From JAHTBL01 sp038532735 (GTDB lineage: Bacteria > Pseudomonadota > Alphaproteobacteria > Rhodobacterales > Rhodobacteraceae), in assembly GCA_038532735.1 (NCBI GenBank), contig JBCBAC010000006.1:62001-126000 (forward strand): a stretch of DNA of 64,000 bases. Direction: 5' to 3'. Below the pieces are notes generated by a model, which did no database searches, was not told where the DNA came from, and was given only the letters and a program-made list of their open reading frames with translations. A program made the position numbers and the translations under genes. Below, in pieces: positions 1 to 7,880 of the stretch (position 1 is its first letter; each line of letters starts with the position of its first letter).

Positions 1-1148
1 AATGGGCAATCAATTGGACGCCCTCGCGCGATGGCTTCATCCAGAGCTACTGTAACACCGTGCCCACACCCGAAGGCGGCACACATGAGGCAGGCTTCTG
101 GGCGGCGATCCTAAAGGGCATCCGTGCCTATGGTGAATTGATAAATAATCGCAAAGCAGGCCAGATCACACGTGATGATTTGATCACCGGCGGCTGCGCG
201 CTGGTGTCTTGCTTTATTCGCGAGCCAGAGTTTGTTGGCCAGACCAAAGACCGCCTGGCCACGGTCGAGGCGCAAAAACTGGTCGAGAACGCTGTGCGCG
301 ATCACTTCGACAACTGGCTGGCGGCAGATACGAAATCCGCCGGCGCGATACTCGATTTTCTGGTACTGCGCGCGGAGGAACGCCTCCGCCGTCGTCAGGA
401 AAAGGAGACCGCCCGCAAATCCGCCACCAAGAAGCTGCGCCTGCCCGGCAAGCTGGTCGATTGCTCGGCCACCAACCGCGACGGCACCGAGTTGTTCATC
501 GTCGAGGGGGACAGCGCCGGCGGCTCCGCCAAGATGGCACGGGACCGGAAGACCCAGGCGTTGCTGCCCCTGCGCGGCAAAATCCTGAACGTGCTGGGAG
601 CTGCGTCGTCCAAGCTCGGCTCGAACGCCGAAATCAGTGATTTGACCCAAGCGCTTGGCGTAGGCCTCGGCACCCGCTTCAACGTCGACGATCTGCGCTA
701 CGACAAGATCATCATCATGACCGACGCCGATGTCGACGGCGCGCATATCGCGTCACTGTTAATGACGTTCTTCTTCACCCAAATGCGCCCGATGATCGAC
801 GCGGGTCACCTGTATCTGGCCTGCCCGCCGCTTTTCCGCCTGACCCAAGGCGCCAAGCGGGTCTATTGTCTGGACGAGGTCGAGCGGGACGAGTGGCTTG
901 AGAAAGGTCTGGGCGGCAAAGGCAAAATTGACGTCAGCCGCTTCAAGGGTCTGGGTGAGATGGACGCGAAGGACCTCAAAGAGACCACGATGGACCCCGC
1001 CTCCCGCAAACTGATCCGCGTGACGATTGACGAGGACGAACCGGGAGAAACGGGTGATCTGGTCGAGCGTCTGATGGGTAAGAAGCCCGAGATGCGGTTC
1101 CAGTATATCCAGGCGAACGCGCAGTTCGTTGAGGAGTTGGATGTTTGA
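1..1148 (+). CDS. parE: DNA topoisomerase IV subunit B, 3' part
   Basis: C-terminal part of the ATPase subunit of topoisomerase IV, which with ParC decatenates daughter chromosomes. The reading frame is open from base 3 and runs off the left edge, so about 381 residues are visible. It begins in the transducer region (SYCNTVPTPEGGTHEAGF) and continues through the TOPRIM domain: the acidic motif FIVEGDSAGG, then PLRGKILNV and the metal-binding IMTDADVDGAHI, and ends FVEELDV, the usual ParE terminus. The tail is therefore complete despite the neighbouring insertion. GyrB is the main alternative, but the fragment is colinear with the shorter ParE C-terminus. The stop overlaps the start of the next gene by 8 nt. 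Confidence 0.95.
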   Translation, partial: WAINWTPSRDGFIQSYCNTVPTPEGGTHEAGFWAAILKGIRAYGELINNRKAGQITRDDLITGGCALVSCFIREPEFVGQTKDRLATVEAQKLVENAVRDHFDNWLAADTKSAGAILDFLVLRAEERLRRRQEKETARKSATKKLRLPGKLVDCSATNRDGTELFIVEGDSAGGSAKMARDRKTQALLPLRGKILNVLGAASSKLGSNAEISDLTQALGVGLGTRFNVDDLRYDKIIIMTDADVDGAHIASLLMTFFFTQMRPMIDAGHLYLACPPLFRLTQGAKRVYCLDEVERDEWLEKGLGGKGKIDVSRFKGLGEMDAKDLKETTMDPASRKLIRVTIDEDEPGETGDLVERLMGKKPEMRFQYIQANAQFVEELDV

Positions 1149-1310
1149 ACGCAGAAGAACTCCACTAGCGCTGTCTGTTGCAACAAACGATATCGCGCCA
1201 ATCACCTTCAACCTACAGCTGAAGGACCTAAACCGGTTACTCAAAGATACACCTGAAGAAGCATTGCTAGTGGAACTAGTAGACGCTCATTTCTTTATGA
1301 GCCAAGTGCT

Positions 1311-1318
1311 TGGCAATA
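1311..1318. repeat. Left target-site duplication of the IS66 element
   Basis: TGGCAATA directly precedes the left terminal repeat and recurs exactly at 3724-3731 after the right one. An 8-bp duplication is the length IS66 elements generate, so this fixes the element borders and shows a simple transposition event. Confidence 0.95.
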
Positions 1319-1333
1319 GTAAGCGGTGCGCCG
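1319..1333. repeat. IS66 left terminal inverted repeat
   Basis: GTAAGCGGTGCGCCG matches the reverse complement of 3709-3723 at all 15 positions; similarity fades beyond that. It lies just past the tnpC stop codon. Confidence 0.95.
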
Positions 1334-1334
1334 G

Positions 1335-2859
1335 TCACACGGGCTTGACGTAGTTCCAGGGCAATAGCTCTTTGATGTCGGCTTGTTTGTGCCCGCCAGC
1401 AATGGCTGTGAGAACGGCTGACAGATAGGCGTGAGGTTCGATCCCGTTGAGCTTGCAGGTCTCGATCAGGGACGCGATGACGGCCCAGTTTTGGGCACCT
1501 GCATCGTGGCCCGCGAAGAGCGCGTTTTTGCGGTTCAGGGCAATGGGCCGGATGGTGCGCTCGACGGCGTTGTTATCGAGTTCGATGCGGCCATCGTTGA
1601 GGAAGAGGATCAGTCCGTCCCAGTATTTTGCGGTGTATTTCAAGGCCTCCCCCGTCGGCGATTTGGCCGAGACCCGGGCGCGGTTCTGGGCGAGCCAGAG
1701 TTCGAAGGCGTCGATGATGGGTTTTGAGCGCTCTTGCCGTGCGGCGTGACGTTGGTCGGCGCTCAGGCCGCGCAGGTCTTTTTCGATGCGGTAGAGCGCC
1801 TGGATTTGGGCCAGACCTTCCTGCGCGATTGGGGCAGCGCCAGATTGGGTGACATCATGCAGTTTGCGGCGGGCATGGGCCCAACAATAGGCCAGCCTCA
1901 CATCCTGTGCGGGCCGTTTGAGCAGGCGGTTGTAGCCAGCGTAGCCGTCCACCTACAAGGTGCCGCTGAAGCCTTTCAAGATATTGTCCGCATGCTGGCC
2001 GGATCGTCCCGGCGCATAGGTGAAGGCCACGCCGGGTGGATCATCACCGCCCCATGGGCTGTCATCGCGGGCCAAGGCCCAGAAGTATCCGGTTTTGGTG
2101 CGTTTGCGCCCGGGTGCCAGGACCGGCGCAGGTGTTTCATCCATGAAGAGTTTGGTGGAGCGCTTCAGATCGGCCATGAGCGTGTCATAGACTGGGGTCA
2201 ATTCGAACGCCGATTTGCCAACCCACGCGGCCAGGGTCGAGCGATCCAGATCAATGCCCTGGCGGCTGTAGATTTGCGCCTGCCTGTAGAGCGGCAAGTG
2301 GTCCGCATATTTTGAGACGAGCACATGGGCCAAGGTAGCCTCGGTCGGCATACCGCCTGCGATGATGTGGGCGGGTGCAGCAGCCTGGGCAATCCCGCCC
2401 TCGCAGGACCGGCAGGCATATTTTGGGCGACGGGTGACGATCACGCGGAATTGGGCGGGGATGATATCCAGCCGCTCGCTGACACCTTCTCCAATCACAT
2501 GACGTTCGGCCCCGCAGGCGCAGGAGACGTCAGGGTCGATAACCACCTCGACCCGTTCCAGATGCTTTGGCAGTGACCCGCGATTGGCCTGACGCGGCTT
2601 CGGGGGGGCGAACAGGCGCGGTGCGTTCGTCGGCATCGATCTCGGTCTCTACCTGGGCGATGGCGGTCTCGATATCCTCCAGTTCCAGCTCGTATTGGGC
2701 CGGATCAATCTTCTCGGATTTGGTCCCGAAGAGCGCCTTTTTGAACGAGGCCACCAAGGCCTCGAGCCGCGCATTCTGGTCCTGCTGCGCACGGATGATC
2801 GCCTTCAATTCGGAAATGTCATTGGGCAATTCATCGGGCACACTCATACGCAAGGCCAT
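1335..2859 (-). pseudogene. tnpC: IS66 transposase TnpC, broken by frameshift and nonsense codon
   Basis: DDE-type transposase of the IS66 family. Reading from an ATG at 2859: an N-terminal helical segment (NDISELKAIIRAQQDQN), the FGTKSEKID motif, a Cys-rich zinc-finger-like part (CACGAERH... YACRSCEGG), the IS66 core (LYRQAQIYSRQGIDLDRSTLAAWVG, MDETPAPV) and the C-terminal part (VDGYAGYNRLL, NNAVERTIRPIALNRKNALFAG). Two lesions are visible. A run of seven C in the coding strand (2602-2608) shifts the frame; six would restore it. A TAG at 1953-1955 stands where the family normally has CAG (GTLQVDGYAGY). An alternative is a sequencing slip at the homopolymer, but the nonsense codon is independent of it. 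Confidence 0.9.
2602..2608. other. G7 homopolymer at the tnpC frameshift
   Basis: Seven G on the plus strand. The tnpC frame before it (IDADERTAPVR) and after it (KPRQANRGSLPKHL) differ by one base, and dropping one base restores a continuous family-like protein. Homopolymer slippage, biological or technical, is the simplest cause. Confidence 0.8.
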
Positions 2860-2902
2860 AACAAAACAAGGGCGGAATGACCCGCCCAAACGCCCCTGTG
2901 AG

Positions 2903-3256
2903 TCACTCCGCCGCAGCCGGAGCCGCCACCTCCAAAGGCTGCACCCGCCGCCAATCCAAACCTGCGAACAGCGCCTCAAACTGGGCCGGTTCCAGCCGCA
3001 TCACTCCGTTCTTTATCGCGGGCCAAGTGAAGGTGTTATCCTCCAGCCGCTTGTACGCCATCACCAGCCCGCTACCGTCCCAATAGATCAGCTTGAGCCG
3101 ATCCGCCCGCTTGGCCCGGAAGACATAAACCGACCCATCAAACGGCTTCTGGCGCAACTGGCTCTGCACCAGAGCCGCCAACCCGTCGTGGCCCTTGCGG
3201 AAGTCGACCGGGTCACTGGCTACAAAAATCCGAACCTTGTGGGAGGGCGTGATCAC
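2903..3256 (-). CDS. tnpB: IS66 accessory protein TnpB (Orf2)
   Basis: 117-residue IS66 Orf2 protein, needed with TnpA and TnpC for transposition of this family. Hallmark segments are VDFRKGHDGLAALVQ near the N-terminus, the VYVFRAKRADRLKLIYWDGSG core, and the KRLEDNTFTWP turn. Length is normal for the family. It starts at a GTG that overlaps the tnpA stop as GTGA, so the two are translationally coupled. It looks intact, unlike tnpC downstream. Confidence 0.95.
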   Translation of the reverse strand: MITPSHKVRIFVASDPVDFRKGHDGLAALVQSQLRQKPFDGSVYVFRAKRADRLKLIYWDGSGLVMAYKRLEDNTFTWPAIKNGVMRLEPAQFEALFAGLDWRRVQPLEVAAPAAAE

Positions 3257-3639
3257 GTCGCCAAAGCCCGAGCGATCTCAGCAATACGTGCTGAGGGAGA
3301 CGCCGCATCAAGACGAACGGTGACATCGCCTTTGATCACATCAATCGTGCTGGTGGGCGCGGCAGGCAGAGGTTCAGCCAAAGGAGCAGGTTCCTCGATC
3401 TGAACAGGAACAAAATCCATCCCCTCTGAGTTTGGCAAAACCAGCTTGCCCTGTCGCGCCATCCGACGCCAATCAGACACTGTGCTGGGGATCAACTCAT
3501 ATCGCTTCGCCACCGCCTTGACCGTCTCGCCCTCAATCAGCGTCTCAGCCACGATCCGCGCCTTCAACTCTGGCGGCCAATTCCGCTTGCCGTCCGCGCG
3601 GCGAGGCACACTTGCCAGAAACTCGCTTATAGCTCCCAT
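3253..3639 (-). CDS. tnpA: IS66 accessory protein TnpA (Orf1), helix-turn-helix
   Basis: 128-residue transposase-associated protein of the IS3/IS911-type HTH class that opens IS66 operons. The N-terminal half carries the helix-turn-helix (WPPELKARIVAETLIEGETV, VAKRYELIPSTVSDWRR). The C-terminal half is acidic/proline-rich, then VTVRLDAASPSARIAEIARAL. The ATG at 3639 is preferred over a GTG at 3654 because GGGGAG precedes it at suitable distance. The gene overlaps tnpB by 4 nt. Confidence 0.92.
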   Translation of the reverse strand: MGAISEFLASVPRRADGKRNWPPELKARIVAETLIEGETVKAVAKRYELIPSTVSDWRRMARQGKLVLPNSEGMDFVPVQIEEPAPLAEPLPAAPTSTIDVIKGDVTVRLDAASPSARIAEIARALAT

Positions 3640-3708
3640 CGAGAAACTCCCCACAAATCGAAGAAGCCTCTGAATCGAAGATCAAGCGTTATGTCGTAAG
3701 GATGGGGA

Positions 3709-3723
3709 CGGCGCACCGCTTAC
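3709..3723. repeat. IS66 right terminal inverted repeat
   Basis: CGGCGCACCGCTTAC, the exact inverse of the left end at 1319-1333. It lies upstream of tnpA. Confidence 0.95.
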
Positions 3724-3731
3724 TGGCAATA
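3724..3731. repeat. Right target-site duplication of the IS66 element
   Basis: Second copy of TGGCAATA. The last A together with the next two bases makes the ATG at which the downstream remnant of the host gene appears to start, but this is only an internal Met of the original frame. Confidence 0.95.
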
Positions 3732-4479
3732 TGAAATTGTTGGAAAATTTAGACAGAAGCGGTTTCGTTGCGCACAACATGTTAACTTTTGCTTCGAAAA
3801 TTGCAGATTCTTTTTCGTATTCCTTGGCAAAACGAGACTACGTGAGCGCATTCGCTTTATACCGATCTTGCATCGAGAGCCTTACCTCTGCTTGCTATAT
3901 TCTCGGTCAGGATAAAGTCGACAGGGAGAAAACTTTCGAGCAACTCGAAAATGGCTTTCCGAGATCATTTAGCCAATCGTAGATCTTACACCTCGGACAA
4001 TCTGGAAGGCGCAAACCTTCCAAGGTTCATTGGCATAAATCTATCGAATAGGTTTGATGAAACTTTTGAAAGAGGCGGTAGAAGATCGCCAGGACGATGG
4101 CAATATATCGATCAGATTCCGTCAAATAAAGACAACAAAGCCGATTTCGAAGCATTCGGTTTTTCAAACAAATTGAGATCGATTGCCTTTCTGGATTCGA
4201 GCACCAAAACTTGGATGAAAGACTGGCACAACCTTTGCTCGAGTTTTGCACATGTCGATCCATATGCTTTGTCTATGGATCAGGTAATGCGAAACTCGAA
4301 ACGGGATTATCAAACACAACGCGATATCCTCGCGGATATGTGCAAACTTCATACGAAATTATTTATGAGTTCAACGATTCAGATGTGTGTTGTTTATGGC
4401 ATGAAGGGCTACATCAGCCTTCTTGAAAAACTACAAACAAAACTTCAGCACTCATTAAAACCGACCTATCGGTAAAAGA

Positions 4480-4538
4480 AAACGCCGCGCTTCGCGCGGC
4501 AGCGCCCGATCCGCCCCCACGGGGCGGGCGCGGCGTTT
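4480..4538. terminator. Bidirectional terminator hairpin between convergent genes
   Basis: Perfect 11-bp arms AAACGCCGCGC / GCGCGGCGTTT enclose further GC-rich stems (GCCGCGC-TTC-GCGCGGC at 4484-4500 and CCGCCCC/GGGGCGG). A-rich sequence lies on one side and T-rich on the other, so it can act in both directions: for the disrupted gene ending at 4475 and for the convergent DUF3047 gene ending at 4561. Confidence 0.85.
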
Positions 4539-4560
4539 GTTCAGATGTCTGCACTAAAGA

Positions 4561-5205
4561 TCAGCGCAAAACCAACCCACTCACCTCGGCCCTGATTGCC
4601 GTCTCCGTATCATCGCTATCCGCCGACACCGCAACACCCACCAAAGCATCCGGCGCGCCGCCAAATGCTTTCGCGTAATCCGCAGCCAGATCGACGCTTT
4701 CAGAGAAGCTTCCCGTCCCTGCCCCGCGCCGGATCAGGGTTTTGCCACGTGTATCAAGGTAAGGGGAGGCCAGTACCTGCCCGCGGCTGTGATCTCCGCC
4801 CCAGACATAGACCAGCATCCGCGCGTTCTTGTTGCCCAGAAGCGAGCGCAGGCGCGGGTTGGGGCCTGCGCGCTCGGCTGAGGCGCGGTCCATGAACACG
4901 AAATACAGCGAGATGTTGCGGTCATCACCACCCTTTACGCGCAAATCGGTGGGGGGGACGGATTGCGACACGCTCCAGTTCCAGGAGGCGGCGCGTTTGT
5001 CCCACATATCGCGGCCCAATGCCGAATAGGCGACCGACACGCCCTGATCGGAGGCAATGCCCAAGGACCCACCGCGGAACGCATAGTCGTTGTCGGAGAC
5101 GCGGAAGAACTTTTGCTCTTTCCAGCCGGAGAAGGTCACAGGCCCCGCCAGAGCGGGCAGAGCGGCGAGGGACAAAGCGAGGGCAAGCGTAGAACGTATC
5201 AGCAT
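4561..5205 (-). CDS. DUF3047-like secreted protein
   Basis: 214 residues starting with a signal peptide (MLIRSTLALALSLAALPALA|GP), so probably periplasmic. The body has features of DUF3047 proteins: FRVSDNDYAFRGGSLGIASD near the N-terminus, a W-rich stretch (WDKRAASWNWSVS), GGDDRNISLYFVFMD in the middle and VYVWGGDH, then the C-terminal VDLAADYAKAFG and VGVAVSADSDDTETAIRAEV. No catalytic function is established for this family. It is 67 bp downstream of the cytochrome c gene on the same strand, so co-transcription is likely. The main uncertainty is function, not reality. Confidence 0.82.
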   Translation of the reverse strand: MLIRSTLALALSLAALPALAGPVTFSGWKEQKFFRVSDNDYAFRGGSLGIASDQGVSVAYSALGRDMWDKRAASWNWSVSQSVPPTDLRVKGGDDRNISLYFVFMDRASAERAGPNPRLRSLLGNKNARMLVYVWGGDHSRGQVLASPYLDTRGKTLIRRGAGTGSFSESVDLAADYAKAFGGAPDALVGVAVSADSDDTETAIRAEVSGLVLR

Positions 5206-5272
5206 GGGGGTCTCCTTTGCTGCCGTTAAACCGCAGGCCGACGCTCACGCGCAAAGCACGTTCCCGCGAGGC

Positions 5273-5668
5273 TCAGCTTTGGATCGCCTCAAGATAGGCC
5301 ACGAGGTCCGCAATCGCCGGGCTGGTCAGGATCGGCGTGCCCTCGGGCGCCCGCAACGCAACGCTTGGCCCCCCTTTCAGATAGGGCCCGAAGATTGGCA
5401 TCGGTCCGCCATGGGCAATCATCGGATCGCGGCCGTCGATCTGAAAGACGACGCGGACTATGGGAAATGTGCCGTCATTATTCGCCGAAAGCTGCGTCAG
5501 ATCGGTCGGTCTGATGGTTAAGGCTTCAACCATGGGGCCTTGGCCGGTTGCCTCAATGCCGTGACAGGCAGCGCAAATATCCATGTAGAGCAGGCGCCCG
5601 GCTTCGGCATCCTGTGCCGAGGCGGGGGCTGCCAGAAGCACGATCAGGGCGAGGGTCAAGCGTCGCAT
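5273..5668 (-). CDS. Small c-type cytochrome, periplasmic
   Basis: 131 residues with signal peptide (MRRLTLALIVLLAAPASAQ) and one haem-binding CAACH motif just after it, followed by GIEATGQGP. The likely distal Met ligand is in the region GPMPIFGPYLKGG, and it ends with a class I helix (SPAIADLVAYLEAIQS). This is a mono-haem cytochrome c of the class I type, an electron carrier in the periplasm; its partner cannot be read from the sequence. A Crp/Fnr-type palindrome lies 57 bp upstream of the start (5725-5738), which would suit oxygen-dependent expression. It is followed by the DUF3047 gene. Confidence 0.9.
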   Translation of the reverse strand: MRRLTLALIVLLAAPASAQDAEAGRLLYMDICAACHGIEATGQGPMVEALTIRPTDLTQLSANNDGTFPIVRVVFQIDGRDPMIAHGGPMPIFGPYLKGGPSVALRAPEGTPILTSPAIADLVAYLEAIQS

Positions 5669-5724
5669 CGGTGGTCCTCCTTTGGTGGCGTAGAGGAAAT
5701 GTAGCAGCCCCAGCCCCGCGCGCT

Positions 5725-5738
5725 TTGATCCGGATCAT
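5725..5738. promoter_or_regulatory. Candidate FnrL/Crp-Fnr-type box
   Basis: TTGATCCGGATCAT matches the Fnr consensus TTGAT-N4-ATCAA at 9 of 10 fixed positions and is almost a perfect palindrome. It sits between the cytochrome c gene (start 5668, minus) and the YdcZ-like gene (start 5806, plus), closer to a normal position for the cytochrome. Regulation is inferred. Confidence 0.5.
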
Positions 5739-5805
5739 GCTTGGCAAAGCGGCGCTTGCGCGCCCCGGCGCGCTGGCACAGGATGCGCGGGAAAGGGGAA
5801 GCTCC

Positions 5806-6240
5806 ATGCCATTTTACGCCCTGACCATGCTGACCGCCGGAATCGGCATCCCCATTCTCGCAGCTCTCAACGCCGCTCTTGGCGCCCGGATCGGATCGCC
5901 CGCGAGCGCGTCGGTGGTCCTTTTCGCAGTGGCCTTTGCCTGCGCGGCGCTTGTGGCGGCGACGCAAGGCCCGCAGGCCATTGCCAAAGTGGCCAGCGCG
6001 CCGAAGCATCTGTTGCTAGCCGGTGCGTTGATCGCGTTTTACGTGCTGACGATCACCGCAATTGCGCCGCGCTTTGGCGTCGGCAATGCGGTGTTTTTCG
6101 TGCTGCTGGGGCAGTTGATCTCGGCCGCGGCGATTGACCATTTTGGTCTGTTTGGCGCGCAGGTCAGCCCGCTGGCCCCAATGCGCGCGGCGGGCATTGC
6201 TGTGATGGCCGTGGGTGTCTTTCTTACGCAGAAAGCCTGA
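5806..6240 (+). CDS. YdcZ/DUF606-type DMT small permease
   Basis: 144-residue very hydrophobic protein with four to five membrane segments: YALTMLTAGIGIPILAALNA, ASASVVLFAVAFACAALV, HLLLAGALIAFYVLTITAI, GNAVFFVLLGQLISAA and RAAGIAVMAVGVFLTQ. Length and layout fit YdcZ (DUF606), half-sized relatives of EamA drug/metabolite transporters that presumably dimerise in the inner membrane; the substrate is unknown. The ATG at 5806 is chosen because GGGAAAGGGGA precedes it; the frame is open further upstream, but that part does not look like protein. Its 3' end overlaps the convergent dehydrogenase gene by 17 nt. Confidence 0.85.
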   Translation: MPFYALTMLTAGIGIPILAALNAALGARIGSPASASVVLFAVAFACAALVAATQGPQAIAKVASAPKHLLLAGALIAFYVLTITAIAPRFGVGNAVFFVLLGQLISAAAIDHFGLFGAQVSPLAPMRAAGIAVMAVGVFLTQKA

Positions 6241-7198
6241 GTGTCAGGTCCCAAAGCGCGTCAGGCACCTCCACCTCGGTCATCGCCTCCCGATGCGCGC
6301 CCGGAATACGTGCGCCCTCTTGCGCCTCGACCGCATCGATGACCCGCGCCATGCGCGCGCCGAATTCAGGCGAGACAGTCGGATCAAGGATCAGATAGCA
6401 CTGCCCCAAGCCGTGCGGCGGGCCATCGGGCAGTTTCAGACCGCTCACATCAAGCGAGTTCACCGAACCGGTCAAAGCAGCCGCCATCACCTCGCCCATC
6501 AGGCCAAAGCCCCAACCCTTATATCCACCCGTGCTGACGAGTGAGCCTTGCAGCGCCGCGTCCGGATCAGTCGTCGGCTGGCCGTCAGCATCGACTGCCC
6601 AGCCCAGCGGGATCGCCTCCCCCGCAGCTTTGGCCATCGTGATCTTGCCCAACGCCACGGCGGAGGTTGAGAAATCGAACTGCATCGCGGGCGCGCCTTC
6701 GCCCGGCACGGCCATGGAAATCGGGTTGGTGCCGATCACCCGCGTTTTGCCACCCGGAGGCGCCACGATGGGCGAGGCGTTGGTAAAGCCGATGGCGATG
6801 AAGCCTGCCTCTGCGATCTGCTCGGTAAAATAGCCGAGCGACGTGCAGGTATGCGCATGGGCGACGGCGAGGGTCGCCGTGCCGTTTGTCTTCGCGGCCT
6901 CAAGTGCGGTTGGTAGCGCACGAGTGAACGCCGGTTGGGCAAAACCAAACCGCGCGTCCGATTTGATGAAACCGGGGCGCAGGGTTTGCACATCAGGCTC
7001 CACATCACCCTTCACGCGGCCTGATGTGAGCTGTGTGCAATAGCTTTCCAGATAGTAAAGACCGCAGATGATATTCCCCAGCGCCTCGGCACGCGCGACG
7101 GCTTTGGCGACCTCCTCCGCAATCCAGGGCGCGGCCCCATGCTTGGTTAACGCGCGGTGGCTGGCCTCATGGATTTCGGTGATGGCAACTTTGGGCAT
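6224..7198 (-). CDS. Malate/L-lactate dehydrogenase family (Ldh_2) oxidoreductase
   Basis: 324 residues of the NAD(P)H-dependent Ldh_2 family, which covers malate, ureidoglycolate, 2,3-diketogulonate and delta1-piperideine-2-carboxylate reductases. Family landmarks: SHRALTKHGAAPWIAEEVAKA at the N-terminus, FAQPAFTRALPTALEAAK, VAHAHTCTSLGYFTEQIAEAG (family His region), SPIVAPPGGKTRVIGTNPISMAVP, FDFSTSAVALGKI and GGYKGWGFGLMGEVMAAALTG. The substrate cannot be assigned. ATG 7198 lies one base after the lolD stop; a GTG at 7207 would overlap lolD by 8 nt. It probably forms the distal part of the lolC-lolD transcript, which is positional rather than functional linkage. Confidence 0.88.
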   Translation of the reverse strand: MPKVAITEIHEASHRALTKHGAAPWIAEEVAKAVARAEALGNIICGLYYLESYCTQLTSGRVKGDVEPDVQTLRPGFIKSDARFGFAQPAFTRALPTALEAAKTNGTATLAVAHAHTCTSLGYFTEQIAEAGFIAIGFTNASPIVAPPGGKTRVIGTNPISMAVPGEGAPAMQFDFSTSAVALGKITMAKAAGEAIPLGWAVDADGQPTTDPDAALQGSLVSTGGYKGWGFGLMGEVMAAALTGSVNSLDVSGLKLPDGPPHGLGQCYLILDPTVSPEFGARMARVIDAVEAQEGARIPGAHREAMTEVEVPDALWDLTLRLSA

Positions 7199-7199
7199 A

Positions 7200-7880
7200 T
7201 CATTCACTCAAATGGCCCTGATCTAGGCGCAAGACGCGGTCCATTCGCGCGGCAAGATCAAGGTTGTGGGTTGCGATGAGGGCCGACAAGCCCGTGGTGC
7301 GCACAAGCTCCATCAACGCGCTAAAGACCCGGTCCGACGTGGCCGGATCCAGGTTGCCGGTGGGCTCATCAGCCAGCAAAAGCTGGGGCGCATTGGCCAA
7401 GGCCCGGCAAAAAGCGACGCGCTGTTGCTCCCCTCCCGATAGGGCCGCCGGGCGGTTTTGCGCGCGATGCGCGACGCCGACACGGGTCAGCAAGTCGGTG
7501 GCGCGGGCCTCAGCATCGGGCCTGGAGACGCCATTGGCAAGCTGCGGCAGCACGATGTTTTCAGCCGCTGTGAACTCCGGCAGCAGGTGGTGAAACTGGT
7601 AAACAAACCCGACATTCTCGCGTCGGGCTGCCGTGCGCCGGCGGTCGGACAGTTCGGTCAGATCGGTCCCTTCAATCTCCACCGTGCCAGCATCGGCGGT
7701 GTCCAGAAGCCCGGCGATATGCAGCAAGGTGGATTTGCCTGCGCCAGAGGGCGCAACCAGAGCCACAACCTCGCCTTTAGACACCTCCAAATCAAGGCCG
7801 CATAGAACGGCAACCTCGTTGGACTGGCCCTTATTATAGGCCTTCTCGATGCCCCGAAGGCGCAGCGTCACATCACTCAT
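7200..7880 (-). CDS. lolD: Lipoprotein-releasing ABC transporter ATPase LolD
   Basis: 226-residue ABC ATPase that powers release of outer-membrane lipoproteins from the inner membrane. It shows Walker A (APSGAGKST), the Q-loop area (GFVYQFHHLLPEFTAAENI), the signature (LSGGEQQRVAFCRAL), Walker B with catalytic Glu (LLLADEPTGNLD) and the H-loop (ALIATHNLDLA). FHHLLPEFTA is characteristic of LolD among MacB-like ATPases. ATG 7880 is chosen so that the gene overlaps the end of the permease gene by 8 nt. Together with the upstream permease it forms the LolCDE-type complex. Confidence 0.93.
   Translation of the reverse strand: MSDVTLRLRGIEKAYNKGQSNEVAVLCGLDLEVSKGEVVALVAPSGAGKSTLLHIAGLLDTADAGTVEIEGTDLTELSDRRRTAARRENVGFVYQFHHLLPEFTAAENIVLPQLANGVSRPDAEARATDLLTRVGVAHRAQNRPAALSGGEQQRVAFCRALANAPQLLLADEPTGNLDPATSDRVFSALMELVRTTGLSALIATHNLDLAARMDRVLRLDQGHLSE

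Larger units (their letters stand above)
1319..3723. mobile_element. IS66-family insertion sequence, about 2.4 kb, probably inactive
   Basis: The element spans 2405 bp. It has perfect 15-bp terminal inverted repeats beginning GTAAGCGG and is flanked by an 8-bp direct duplication. It carries the classical IS66 trio in order tnpA-tnpB-tnpC, all on the minus strand. tnpA and tnpB look intact, whereas tnpC has one premature TAG and one frameshift, so autonomous transposition is unlikely. The ends and target duplication are still perfect, so the insertion is probably recent relative to decay of the repeats. It interrupts the gene overlapping the 3' end of parE. Confidence 0.95.
1141..4475 (+). pseudogene. 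Unknown accessory gene overlapping parE, split by IS66 and frameshifted
   Basis: An ATG at 1141 lies inside the parE stop region behind a good GAGGAG site. The frame runs to the IS66 target site (TGGCAATA, 1311-1318) and continues in the same phase after the second target copy at 3724. Removing the element and one duplication joins LVELVDAHFFMSQVLGN to MKLLENLDRSGF. A second break lies near 3953-3962, where the frame moves by one base before RDHLANRRSY and then stays open to 4475. Correcting a one-base gain gives exactly 307 codons (306 residues). No family is recognised with confidence. The helical pattern with YRSCIESLTSACYIL and SSFAHVDPYAL loosely resembles HEPN/DUF5677-like proteins. The part after the element is visibly AT-richer than its neighbours, which hints at acquired DNA. 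Confidence 0.8.

Noticed and set aside
1953..1955. TAG in tnpC as a recoded (pyrrolysine or suppressor) codon, tempting because an MttB homologue is present
   Set aside because: The MttB homologue has no in-frame TAG, no pyrrolysine tRNA or synthetase was seen, and tnpC is also frameshifted; a simple CAG to TAG mutation explains it.
2602..2608. Programmed frameshifting at the G7/C7 run in tnpC
   Set aside because: IS66 TnpC is normally one continuous frame; a separate nonsense codon shows the gene is decaying.
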